A stretch of 64,000 nucleotides of DNA from NCBI RefSeq assembly GCF_030936135.1, contig NC_082602.1, forward strand, positions 4,836,001-4,900,000, written 5' to 3'. Position 1 is the stretch's first letter. The number at the start of each line of letters is the position of its first letter. The stretch comes from Gavia stellata. Its lineage: Eukaryota; Chordata; Aves; Gaviiformes; Gaviidae. Under the pieces are notes generated by a model, which searched no databases, was not told where the DNA came from, and saw only the letters and a list, made by a program, of their open reading frames with translations. Made by a program: the position numbers and the translations under genes. Shown here one piece after another: positions 27,401 to 39,284 of this stretch.

Positions 27401-30400
27401 CAGAGTGAAGAGCATAATGAAGAGGTAGTATCTGTAATTACATGCCCTCCCCTACTCCTGCAGGAGATAACATCTTCCTCTGAGCATTTCAGAGCTGTCA
27501 CATCTGCAACAGAAGAACTGTCAGAAGAGCTGTAGTACCAGAAGCTTGTAAAGCAAGGGCCAGCAGTGAAGGAGCCTTGCAAGCTCCAGCCTCCTCCAGT
27601 TCATTTGGTGATTGCCCTGTTGGGCATCTCACCTGCTGCCTTACGCTCACACAGCAAGAGTTCATGAGGACTAGCTGGGAGATACAGCAGGGCCACCACC
27701 CTCTGTCAGCTCTACACTCGTTGCATCTCAGGCAGATGGCTGCTCCTTCCAGATCTACAGCCACGAGTGGAGCCATGCAGGAAGCCCTGTTTAAGTCTCA
27801 AGGGCTACGGATAACCCATGAGCTGCCAAGTGAAAAGTCCTCACACACACTAAACACGTGGAAGAAAGCGCAGTAACTCTACTAACAAGGAACATCACTA
27901 CATGGTATCCGCATTCACTACACAGTACACATATGTTACAGATATCTCCTAGGACAAGCCAATCTTCTTATGTGTTGCTTTGATAAACCAATATTAGGAA
28001 ATACAAATTCTAAATCATAGACTTATCAAAAAGAAGAGAAATCACAAAATCATTTGTTAAACACTACTGTACACACACACTATGCTGCATTAACATGTGA
28101 TATGTTACTGTAATGCTTCAGAACTGGCGTGGTTCTGTGCAGCTGGAAACACACTGGTGAGGAGCCTTCAAAAAGATGCTGGAAGCAATAAAAAAAAAGT
28201 ATAACGAAAGCTTCCTCTAAGGACTCGATATAGGGCACTGCTCTTCAACTCAACACATCTGAAGCTACAGAACTTTTTATTAGGTGGTTGAGTGAAATAT
28301 ATTTAAACATTGAAGCAGAAGGTTGAGGGGAGTTAAGCAAGGGTAATTTCTTGCGTAGAAGCTAAAATAAAGGTCATGGGCAAAAGAAGCCATTTCTTTT
28401 CTTCTCCAGAAGAAGTTTCCACACTAAAAAAGCTAATAGTAGAACGTAGCTATACCCAGGGAGGGATAAACTACAGGAAAATGGAGGCAGTTACAGGGAT
28501 GATTGCACGGCATGTGCTTTAGGGAAAGCGATGTTCCATTTGGGGAAATGATGTTCCATTCTGCATGTCTAAAGCAGAAATGCACAACTGGCATTCACAC
28601 GAGCTGACGCTACTGCAAAGCAAAAGCACCGCTTCATGGACTACCTTAAGCAACCACAGTACTTTACAAACATGCATTCATGAGACTGTTCCAGTACTAA
28701 GGATGTAGGTAAGGAATATAACATACTGACAGCATCATTACTCTTTTGGAAGATCTCATGTGCCAGAAGTTTTAGTGGACCACAGTATATTCCAGATTTT
28801 GCTGACAAGAATCTCTGGATAGCATGGTAAGTTTTTCCACTGTTTGTAGGACCGGCATGGAATATTATCTTTCTCTGAATAGCCCTGGCGTCTGGATACC
28901 TAAAACATACACAAAAAAGCAGACCTGTTGAACATTTATCTGGTGTTCTGGATACCGATTCAGGGGAAATTGCAAATTAGCCTAAACATTTACTTATTAA
29001 TAGTCTTTTTAATGTGTGTTGAAAGCAGAAAGATCAAGTTCTTAAACAGAGACAGCATAAAAAGGTTACTATGTCGTACACATTCATCTTCTAAATCATA
29101 CAATGCTTTCAAAGATTTAGAGTGGAATTCACACATTGCATTAAAAATAGTCATTACTGTGGTCTCTCTCCTTGGGTGTATTAACATTTTAATGTGCTGG
29201 CATACTACCTCCCAAATGGATACAGCCAGAATACAGCTTTCTGGAAAGGCAATACCAACTCAGTGACTTCCATAGCTGATATAATCTTATCTTCCTTTTA
29301 ATTGATTGCAATACATCTTGTAACAAAGATAAGAGTTCCTGACACAAATTATTGTAAAAACAGGGAAATGGAACTGAAAATATAGTGCAATTATACATCA
29401 TAAAGCTTAAATCCATAGACTATGAAATTCTATGACACTAAGAAAAGAAAACACTGCAACCACTTAAACACACTGACCAGTTGGGGGGTAATCTTAAATC
29501 ACTGATCTTGCGCAGATCATCCATACAGTCCAGCATCGGAAAGATCTGCTTTGCATGCCTCAGGAAAAACGGAAAGAGATCATCCACGTGACCTAAAAGA
29601 CAAACCCTTTTAAGAAAGGTTGCATGCTTGTCTGAAGATGCATATCTTCATAATAAACTTTTTTAAAAAATTATACTACTTCCACCACACACTTATGTAA
29701 TTCTTTCAACTTCTGGGTCTCCACAAACTTCAATAATTATCTCAATGGCAAAAAGGTAAACTAACACAAGTACACGGACTCATTAAGCAATGTATTGCAA
29801 ATACAATAGTATATTAAAAAAAAACCCAAACCTCATTTCAACATATTCACTCTGGTTAGCCTACATGTGTAGAGAACTTCTAAATAAAATGAGAAGCTAT
29901 GGAAAAGCTGGATGAGAAATAGCTTCTCTGTCCTAAGAAGATTTTAGCCTTTTCTTCCTAAATTTATGTGCTGCCTTGGAATAAAATAGAAGCTTCTAAA
30001 ATGCTTTTATGAATAAACAGAGAAAAACAGAATAGTTTGCAGCTTCCCTAAGCTACTAAGACTTGGGATGCTGGTTCAAAATTGTGAGTCTCCAATCCCT
30101 AGGTGAGAAAACAAAAATAGAAAAATCAACTCAAAAGAGACATCCAGGTTCACTCTTCTGAAAGTTTGCAGAGTATACATGTGGCCTTAAAGATCTCATT
30201 CAGATCACACTCCAGTTGTCGAGCTCTCATAGAATTTCAAAGAACTATCTGGATCTAAAAAACTGTTATTATCAAACACACACACACAAAAAAAGCAGTG
30301 TTTTGTTTGTTTGTTTTTAAACTGAGAATTAGTATTCAATGAAGCAAAATTATTGTGAAAAATTTAAAGAACTTAAAAACTGTAGTATTTTCAATTATCA

Positions 30401-33400
30401 TCTTTGGACAAGCAAAAATCAAATAAAAAATTTCAAAACTGCCACAATAAACAACCCTTTACACTTCTCCATATTTGAGTTTTAAGACATACATAAACAA
30501 TGCTCATATATAAGTAAATAAGGAGTGGAAGTAGGAAATCATATGGAAGATTTTATGCACAACTAATACAAAAAGACACCTTAAATTCCATAAGATGGTA
30601 AACAGTTAAAATCTACACATTTACATTTTAAGACAAAACTAATGGCCACTGTAACCTTTAAATTACCATCATTAAAAAACACACACACTACACCAAAGTT
30701 CTGCAGTTCAGACTGTGGAGAAGGCTGTTTCTGCTGTTACCAGCTAGCATCACCTCTTAGTTAAGTGCCATTAATTACAACACAGGATGCAGTAAGCAAG
30801 CAAACAAAACTCACTTCTATTAGTGCCACACAGAAACAAAGCACAGTCACAGAGCTGTGTTCCCAAGTACTTAAAGCCACCTGGCCAGGAGAAAGCTCTC
30901 GAAGTGCCCCCTAGTGACTACTGAATTTTTAAGAGAGGAATAAATGGAACAGTACTGTTTTCACTTCAGCAATGAACAAATGCTAGAAAACAACAGGCTG
31001 CTTCTTGCTAAGACCTCCACCTCTTTTGTTCCCACTTCAGAAGGTTTAAGGACAGAACACTCCATAGGATGGGCACAAATGTTTCTAATGGGGAAGCAGT
31101 GATTTTTAACCTCTTTTACAGCATAGTAGTGAGGCCCACAGGCACACAGGTAAGCATACAGGTGAAAACCAAGAAAAAAATGCATATTTTATTTTACAAG
31201 CACTCCAGATACTTGCCTGCACCACAGCATATATCATTGAGAATAATATGCAAATCAGCACTCACAGAACTGGATTCCATGATATACTTCCTAAAGCTTA
31301 TAAACGCTTGGTGAAACAGGCGAGCTGCAAAAAAAAATTAAAAAAAAGGAACAAAGTGAATGTGACTGGGATCACAAAACCATATTCGTAAAGACCCAAT
31401 AAAACACTGAAATAGACCATTAAAAACCTATACCTTAATGTGAGCTATTAAAAGTAAATATAAAGGTTATTTGAACCGAGTGGCAGAAACAACCTAAACA
31501 ATGTTGTGAGACCCACAAAAGATCAGATCTCACCATATCTGAATAGATTTCACATTAAAAAAAAAAAAATCTTAGAACATTTTCTTACCATCTAATCCAT
31601 TTTCTGCTCCTAGTCTTTGGATTTCTTTTCTTTTGTAGAACTTATTTAAGTTTTTTAGAACCTCACCTGTAGAAAAAGAATAACATTTTTATTAGTTTGC
31701 TCAAAATTAAATCACATTCTCCTGGCCCAAAGATCACGGTTCAGTCTCCTTACTGTGCAGAGAGGGAATCTTTGCCATGATGAACAGACTCAAATGTTTT
31801 CTCCCTAAATTAAGCACAATCAATGACTGAGCCTATTGTGGAAAAGGACAATCTTAAACTGCAGCAGAGTAAGAATTGCCATGAAGATGAGGTTGGTATT
31901 TGAGAGACACTCTTCCTGGCACTTGACAGAAAAGCATAAAGGTGGGAACCTGCAGCCAATATGTTACGGAACAAACTAATTAAGGTTTTGGGGTGGTTTT
32001 TGTTTGCTTTTTATTGGCACCTATCAGGAAACAGCAGGTTTTAATGTGAAAAGTAAATTTACTTAAAGTACTCTGTGACAGCTTTTTCCAAACATCCTGA
32101 GAAACTTTTTGCCCTCCACACTGCTTCCAAGACACACTCTCCAGAAAGATCAGGCAAACCAGATGCAGTATTCTTCCTATTTCACAGGTTACAAAAAGGA
32201 GGAGAGAAGAAAATTTAATAGTATCTTCATATATATCACAAATTACTCAGATTTGTTTGTATAAAATCTCTTATTATAAAGTTATTAATAAACCCTTTCC
32301 CTTCCCTAAAAGGCAAGTTCAGAGTTGTAACAAAACTGTATTTACTAATGTACACTCTGAAATGAGTTCATTAAATGTTAGTTAAATGACAATGGCAAAA
32401 ATGTGTCCCCTCTCCATCGATAGCAGAACAGAAATTCACAAAAATCTAGCAAATATCATGAGCACCTATTCATAAACACAGGTTATTCTTAAAATTCAAG
32501 TCTACAAACCCTATACTATAAAATGCTAGGACTGATACATAATGCAACACACCCCTGGTTTGCCAGCACAAGTCACTGAACACAACACTGCCAAGCTCTG
32601 CTCTCTGCAACTACCTCTGTAACTCTTTGAAGTCTCTGCCATGACATGGAAAGCTTCCCATTAGATCAACCTTAAATCACTGAAAGATTGCCTCTCTTTC
32701 TAAAAAACTATACTATAGAACAGAGATAGCCCACTTTGCACAGTGAAAATCATCAGGTGACAAGAATACAGCAAAGTTCAACTGCAGGCCAGAAGCACCA
32801 CAGTAGCAGTGGCTACATCCCATACGCCATGCATGGTTACAGTAGTCTGTTAACGGATAGCAGGATTAACAGCCTGATATGTTCACAAAGGTAACTAAGC
32901 AAGATTGTCAGCAGGCTTACATTTACTAGACAGGCATCCATACTCTTATCAGAAAATGTTTAAGGACGTGGAAATCAAAGACAGATTGGAAAACACTGCA
33001 CTAAAAGAAAGTACAGGGCTAAATTCTCTTCAGAGCTTCCATAAGAAGTTATAACAGTTAACACATCGTCAGCCATGTAGCTAAATTCACAACCTGCTGG
33101 CCCTACTACAAGATGAAAAGGTCAATGCCAGAACGTTTGTTGCTATCCAAGGCAACAACACGACATTGGGACCATCGCAGCCCTCAACACTCAAGGTCAC
33201 GATCCTTCCTAAGCACAAATACTTGTCTTAACAATAAGGTATAGGAAAACAAAACAAAGCTGGCATTGCAGTCCAACTAGATATGCCCACATTAGCTTAA
33301 TCTAACTGCATGTATTACTAACTACTTTACAGCAACAGCTAGCAATCAGGGTACGTACTCAGGATATCTGTGTCCCGCCTCTACCATTACCGTTTTTACC

Positions 33401-36400
33401 ACTGAACTCCTGTCTTAAGATTTCCCTTTCTTTACCATTTCCTCATTCTAGAACAGTATTTTTGCTCTTACTCCTCAATTACTTTGACTTCTCAGCAGCA
33501 CTTTTTAAGGTTCTGTGTAAAAAGACAGCCTGACTCTGCGCTTAAGTTCAGAAATTATGCAGTTAGCCTCCAATGTATCAGATTCATTTAGATGTTTCAG
33601 CCCTATTTCCAGGAAAGAGTTTTCGGTCATTTTCCTGCATCTGAGATGACAACACTCCGTTTCAGTAAGCCTGTATGCTACCACGGGGGCAGTTGAAGTG
33701 CTTTATTTTAAAATTCCTCCAGAACTACTAGACTTCCATTGTCCAGTCCAAGTGACCTTGTGCATTTAACTAACCCACTTGTTCAGGCACCTCCTGTTTC
33801 TGATGCATGAATTGCTGACAATACTTCGTCTTTCCCAGCTTGCATTTCTCACCAGTAAGCACAGCCCCATGGTCTGACAACTGAAGCCACAGAATTGACA
33901 TTCAACATGACAGCTGAGCATTAGGGCTCCAAATCAACAACCGTATCAAGGATTCTGTGAAGCCACGTGGCACAAAGTGCTGATTTTTCACACAGTAGAT
34001 TTTTGTTTACATTTATTTAAAAATGGATAATGGATCATCTCCATACCAGAAGGCCCACAGTCAAACCAAACCTAATTTGTGCTGCCCACTGACTTGGCAA
34101 CATTCAGGTCTGGTACTGAAGATCATGAAGCCAGGTACCAATCTTTCTCTCCCTGTACTGACAGCAGATCACCTACCTTTACGACATCCCTATCGTCTCT
34201 TATTGCTCTTTACACTCCTTTCTTTTGACACTACATGCAGGAGCAGATCTCTTGTTCCCTTTCACCCTCTTACCTAAGTTTAACATCACAGTTTCTTTTT
34301 TTCTTCCTTTTTTTTTTTTACATATCCGCTCGTTAGATATTTCACTGTAATGTGCTCATGTGTTACCTATTGACTCAACAAATAGCTTGTTCAATATGGC
34401 AATCATACAAGGAGTTTAGCAAACACCTACTTAGATCTTAAATAATTCCATCATACAGCAATGTCATATTGTTTCTCATAACACTGTGCATTTGGGCCTT
34501 TCACAATGAAGGCATCATCATCACACAAATGTATCGAAAAGATTACTGATGTAAAAGCAATGAAAGGGTACAGAAAGACATATTCTGCCATAATCTCTGT
34601 AAGAAAAGCTCAGAAGCAAAACTCGTTCTAACTGTAACCTACGTGATACACCAAAACTGAAAGCATACATCACCACTCATAAGGATCTACTTCCTATGAA
34701 GTCGTAGAAAACAGACACAGCCGTGAGTGAATTCCACTACAGGACGTTCAGCGGCAGGTTTTTTATAAACGTTTTGCAAAACTGGCTTCTAAAAAGGCTT
34801 CTGTTATACTGACAGTGTTTGACTGGCGTGAAAACTATGATCACCATCTCACTTCAGCAAGTAACAAGCTAACAAGATGATTCACACTGGAATTATGCAC
34901 ACTGTAAGTAACAAAGTTGCTTCCCAAGCTGTAATCAGAAAGCCTGTAAATATAAATTTTTCTTTATTGAATCTAGTTCAGCATTTGACAGCAGAATCTG
35001 AGAAGGCATCTTCATTCAAAGTATCAAAAATACCAGATTCATAATACTGTGTATGGCCAGAATCTGAGGGGGGGAAGCAGAGGAAGACTATTTCATAAAA
35101 AAAGAATGGATGATATTTGCTAAGAAGGTCTCGTTCAGTTTCCTCTTTAACATTATTGATGGGTTTCAAAATACAAAATTACTGACAGCAACAGAGAGAG
35201 CACTACAGGCCAACAAGCCAGGTGAGCACCACACCAGTCACCTGGCTGGTATTCCTCGCAAGTCTCACATGAAAGAACTTCAGGCTGGTTGAAGTAGTTA
35301 ATTTTCACCTGTGGGAACATAAATGATTTTAGCCAATCTGTTCTCTCTCAACAAGTTAGCAGAGACCAAACAGAACCTATACTTATTTTCCCAGAGCATT
35401 TTAGTTGTACCTTTGAAGAAATCCAACATATCTAATAAATGAGCCAACAAGTAATGTACAAGTAAGATGCCACCACTTATATTTATTGGCACCTGAGGAA
35501 GGCACTACTAATATAAGCCAACACTCAAAGACAAGTCTGAAAACAATACAGGGTTTTTGCATTACAGCTTTTCAGGACTTTTCCTCCTAGCTAGGTTTTT
35601 TAACTGTCAGGGCCAGGTATTCTTTTCTTGAGGGCTCTGAACAAATTAAGATCATTTTCCCACACTTCCTATACCTGGAGTTAATACAAATAACATGCCA
35701 TCAGAACACTCAATTAGGAGAACATATGAATAAAAAAAGTTTCCATTTACACCCTCAATGCTTTGGGATCACCAAACATCAAAAGGATCAAGAACTTGTT
35801 TCTTATTTTCAAGTCTTTAAAGAAGGTGTGCTAGCACTGCTAGATAAAATAAGACCTTTCCTGAGCAGAAGACTGAACACAGATGAAGAATGAACAGGGT
35901 GTACAGTTTATATTTATATATGGTTTATATTTATTTATAATTAAATTTATATTTATTTATATTTATATTTATTTATAATTAAAGGAAACACTGAAAAAGC
36001 AGTTACAACTTACTCAATGGTTCTTGAGATATAATTACATGCAAAGACATCAAAGAACAGAAGTGTAGAGCATCTAAAGGTCAACAACAGAATTTCTTCT
36101 CTCTTTCCACTTAAATGTCAAAAAATTAATGCGTCAAGTAAAATGACAGGATATACACCTAGCAGATAGATAAAAGAGAAACATAAAATGTTGCGGAAGA
36201 TGTTCAAACTCCTATTCTGCTTCTGACATACACAGCAGCTCTCATAACACAGAGGGCACCGAAGCAGATAGTTCTTGACACAGCTTTCCCAGGTGACACA
36301 CAGAAACCTACACTTAACGTTTACTTGCTCATACTTTAAGAGGTGCAAACCCAAGAATACACAAAGAGATCTGCGCCGTTCTAACTGAAAGCTAAACTTA

Positions 36401-37371
36401 AGTTTCTAACACTGATGGCCAGTAACTAGAAATACTGAATGGTTGGCCCAATTTTGATCTAGGCACATTCGCACACGAACGATGCTCTTCTGTCTTTAAC
36501 ACCGATATTTGAGAAAACTATGACTTCTAAGTTCAGATTCAGTTACGGGTTCGGAATGCCGCAAGACTTCAGTTTAGCTGTGGGACCTGTCCCCACACCA
36601 AGCACCTTTACCCTGACTGCGCCGAAATAGGGAGTGGAGGAACTAGGCCCACGGATTTTTCCTCCACGCTGGGCACGCCTAATGGACCTCGGTAAAAACC
36701 GCACTATCGGTCGTATTACCTCACCTGACAGCTTTTATCCCACTTTCACCTTCGCGGGCACGAGCAGCTACACCGGTCGGAGAAGCCGCAAGGAAAGACC
36801 CTCTGCTCTCAAGAGATGACGACCCAGTAAACAACCCGAACGGAGCGGCGGGACCCGCGGGGGAGGCCAGACGACGCCCGCCCACAGGGCTCAGGAGACC
36901 GCCCGGCGGGCCCGCCCATCCCTCTCAGCCCTCAGGAGGGCCCAGCTGCCGCGGTCCGAGGGACCCAGCGCCGCAGACGGGCGCAGAGGGGCAGCGCGCC
37001 TCCGGCCCTGGCGGGAAGAGGGCGGGCAAGGCCCGCGCTGCCCCTTCCCGCCGCCGCCGCCTCACGGTCCCTGCCCACCGGCGGCCGCCGCCTCACGGGG
37101 CCGCCGCCTGACGGGGCCGCCCGCACTCACCCTTGTCGAGGGGCCGCGTGAGCTCGGCGCCCACGTCTTCCTCGGCCGCGTCGCCGACGGGCTTCAGCGG
37201 CACGGGCACGAAGAGAGAGGTGTCGGGGGCCCGGGAGCTGCCGTCCCCACCGACTGAGGAGGAAGAGGAGGATGCGGCGGCGCGCAGCCGGGCGGCGGCG
37301 GCCCCCCCATGGCGGAGGACGAGCCCCGCGCGCGCCGGGAGCCGCAGCAGCGGCCACGCGCACCGCCTCAT
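18447..37371 (-). CDS. SUPV3L1: Mitochondrial ATP-dependent RNA helicase SUPV3L1 (SUV3)
   Basis: SUV3 unwinds RNA in the mitochondrial matrix and works with PNPase (PNPT1) in mitochondrial RNA turnover. Fifteen coding exons: 37371-37131, 31666-31589, 31324-31217, 29592-29478, 28899-28731, 27226-27115, 26839-26762, 25623-25532, 24813-24633, 24229-24136, 23442-23223, 22850-22770, 21255-21079, 19479-19331, 18942-18447. They join in phase to 796 codons plus stop (human 786). Seen: an Arg/Ala-rich, acid-free N-terminus like a mitochondrial transit peptide; Walker A GPTNSGKT (197-204); motif II DEIQ (281-284); motif [12 protein letters not shown]; motif [10 protein letters not shown] (456-463); a conserved C-terminal segment near [11 protein letters not shown]; and a diverged basic tail ending in four lysines. 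Intron 3 has a GC donor. The start was chosen by family length; its context is weak (C at -3), and the frame stays open upstream with an in-frame ATG at 37455. Confidence 0.96.
23537..23552. repeat. Poly-T tract in SUPV3L1 intron 10
   Basis: A run of T on the plus strand (A on the transcribed strand) about 95 bp upstream of the exon 11 acceptor, in the intron preceding that exon. Simple low-complexity sequence with no element structure around it. Confidence 0.7.
25253..25353. repeat. (CAAA)n microsatellite in SUPV3L1 intron 8
   Basis: About 100 bp of CAAA units interrupted by longer A runs, between exons 9 and 8. It creates artefactual Phe/Val/Leu/Cys-rich open frames on the minus strand, which are not genes. 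It lies about 180 bp transcriptionally downstream of the exon 8 donor. Confidence 0.9.
31667..37130 (-). other. SUPV3L1 intron 1
   Basis: The largest intron of SUPV3L1 (about 5.5 kb), with donor GACAAGG|GTGAGT inside the CpG island and acceptor TCTACAG|GTGAGG. It contains an AT-rich minisatellite-like stretch at 35907-35982. I saw no further SUPV3L1 exon; exon 1 joins exon 2 in phase 1 directly. The short open frames at 34.0-36.4 kb lack splice context and similarity. Confidence 0.7.
35907..35982. repeat. AT-rich TTTATA/TTATT tandem repeat
   Basis: About 75 bp made of TTTATATTTATTTATAATTAAA-like units, with at least two near-identical copies of the core plus partial copies. Pure A/T apart from one GG near the start. 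Located in SUPV3L1 intron 1. Confidence 0.85.
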
Positions 37372-37580
37372 CGGCAGCGAAGGGCAGCGGTGGCGGCGCG
37401 GGGCTCGCGCGTCATCGCGCGGCGACCGACGGACCGACCGCCCTCCGCGGCGCATGCGCAGCACCGCCCTCACACCGGCGGCCCTCAGGACCGCAACCGG
37501 CCACGGCGTTAGGAGGCGGACAGGGCGCGAGGCCCCGCCGGGGCCGGGCACCGCCGTCCCGCTGCCGCGCTCCTTAAAAG
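36836..37580 (-). promoter_or_regulatory. SUPV3L1: SUPV3L1 CpG-island promoter
   Basis: A sharply GC- and CpG-rich block of about 0.75 kb spans exon 1, the start of intron 1 and the proximal upstream sequence, against an AT-rich background on both sides. No TATA box is seen. This is typical of a broad-start housekeeping promoter. An NRF1-type palindrome lies about 80 bp upstream of the ATG. The plus-strand open frames across this block come from the lack of AT-rich stop codons in GC-rich DNA. Confidence 0.8.
37450..37459. promoter_or_regulatory. Putative NRF1 site GCGCATGCGC (SUPV3L1)
   Basis: The palindrome GCGCATGCGC matches the core of the NRF1 consensus (YGCGCAYGCGCR) with one flank mismatch. 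It sits 79-88 bp upstream of the SUPV3L1 ATG. NRF1 activates many nuclear genes for mitochondrial proteins, which fits the product. Binding is inferred, not shown. Confidence 0.5.
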
Positions 37581-39102
37581 GGCTCCTGAAGCGGCTGCAA
37601 AGGGCAGAGCCCATCAACAAAGGCGAGGCAGATGTTAGTGAGAATACAGCTGTTTTAATAATTCAAAGAGCAGCTCAGTCTGTTTCCCGTTTATTATACA
37701 TGGTTGCACAATCTGAGGCTGGTTAAATACAATCAAGTTTTCAAAATCTCTGGGAATTATTTCCAGATTACAACATGCAAGTGACCACGAAAATATTTGG
37801 CTTTTTACTTTATTCTTTAAATTTCTGAACAGGCACTTACATGAGGGAGTTAAATTTGCTCTCATTCAAAGATATCCGCGTTAGAAGTATCCTAGCATAA
37901 AGTACACAGAGTCTTTGTCTGCTTTATCAAAGTGCCACAGTAATAAAACAGTTCTTACAGAAATGTAATTCGATTATTTACTTACTCATAAAGTAAGGTT
38001 ACCAATGACACTTGCACCGGAGTCGAGAAGTCTTGGTTTAAAGGCCAAGTGAACTACACGCGCAAGTAGCCTTCCACGCAGCAGGCTTCGTTTCATGCCC
38101 AAGCCACACGTCTGATAACAGACTACATGCTCAGTGGTGAATAGATGAAGCCTAACTCCTTTAAGCCATTTCTTCAAACACTAAATGCATACGAGATGAT
38201 TAAGACAAACGATCTGCTGTGCCAGACAAGCTTCTAACAGTTTTAAGGCTTGCCTGGCTTCAAAATACCTTTCCAGAAGACCACAAAAAAGCTTGTTTGC
38301 CCTCATAACAGGCCCAGATAGACTAGCAGGAGGATGTCCTTTGAGGATGCTTTGCCTCTCCTGTCAGGACACTGAGACAGACAGACTGTGAAGACAGTGG
38401 AAGCATGAAGCCAGGACGAACCGCAGAGTTTCATGTATTTGCAAAAATAATCAATGTTACCAGCATTTATTTCACCAACAAGAGATAATCACGTTCAAAT
38501 ACTTTACCCGCTCACCAGCTGAAGGTGAAATCATGACATGACAACATCTCTACAGTCACTAGTTACTGGGCAACGAACCCCCAAAAGTCAGGAGTGACTC
38601 ACCTGAAAGGCTTAAAGTGTGGTAGAAAGAGAATTGGGGAAGGGAGGGCAAAGATGCTTCCTAACATTCTTTGCTACTGGCAGATTCAAAGCTTCTTAGA
38701 AACCTTGGTAAGGTGTCTGAAGGCTCCACAGTTATCATAGTCACAGTGCATATACAAGCAGTTTCAGTTAAACCCTGTCTAATATAGTAATTAGAAGTCT
38801 TAGGACAAACTCACCATAAACCTCGACTTTTAGTGTGATTTAGTCAATTGTGTCTTACCATAGTTTCAAAACAAACACAAATAAGCAACATTGGAAAGAA
38901 ACATGCAATAAACAAGATGAGAGAAGGGAAATGCTTTAGTCTACACTGTATAGGTGGATCAGCAAAAATCAAATATACCAGCCTACCATGCATGGAAATA
39001 ACTAGATTTAAGCTTACGCATATCCAAGTGCATATAACATTATCAAATAAATGTGCAGTATAAAATAGTAGCTTAAGAAAGTTCCAGTGTTTGAGAAAGC
39101 AC
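37581..39102. other. SUPV3L1-VPS26A intergenic spacer
   Basis: About 1.5 kb of unique, mostly AT-rich sequence between the SUPV3L1 CpG island and the VPS26A poly(A) signal. It contains several small open frames without recognisable similarity or splice structure, and no RNA gene was recognised. Part of it may be an extended VPS26A 3' UTR if distal polyadenylation occurs. Confidence 0.6.
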
Positions 39103-39108
39103 TTTATT
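39103..39108 (-). terminator. VPS26A: VPS26A poly(A) signal AATAAA
   Basis: TTTATT on the plus strand (AATAAA on the transcribed strand), 177 bp past the VPS26A stop codon. It predicts a 3' UTR of about 200 nt. Mammalian VPS26A also uses longer 3' UTRs, so this may be only the proximal site. Confidence 0.55.
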
Positions 39109-39284
39109 TTAAATGTATATACATACTTGAATGCTTAACTGAAGAACGCTTTAGTAGTATGGTAAATGCAGCACTGCAAGATGAAGGAAGACAGTTGTAA
39201 TGGGAATTTTGGCCTTCTTTTCCCACAGGCTGCTGCCATCTTTAACCTGCTGAAGCATCGCAAAGTTTTTCACCTTATAGCAGT

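Noticed and set aside
29415-29440. ATTCTATG-like sequence reminiscent of a CR1 3' terminus
   Set aside because: Only one or two partial units, with no adjacent CR1 body or characteristic conserved 3' sequence.
37133-37726. 197-codon plus-strand open frame over the SUPV3L1 CpG island
   Set aside because: Arg/Ala/Pro-rich composition typical of GC-rich DNA lacking stop codons; antisense to a well supported exon.
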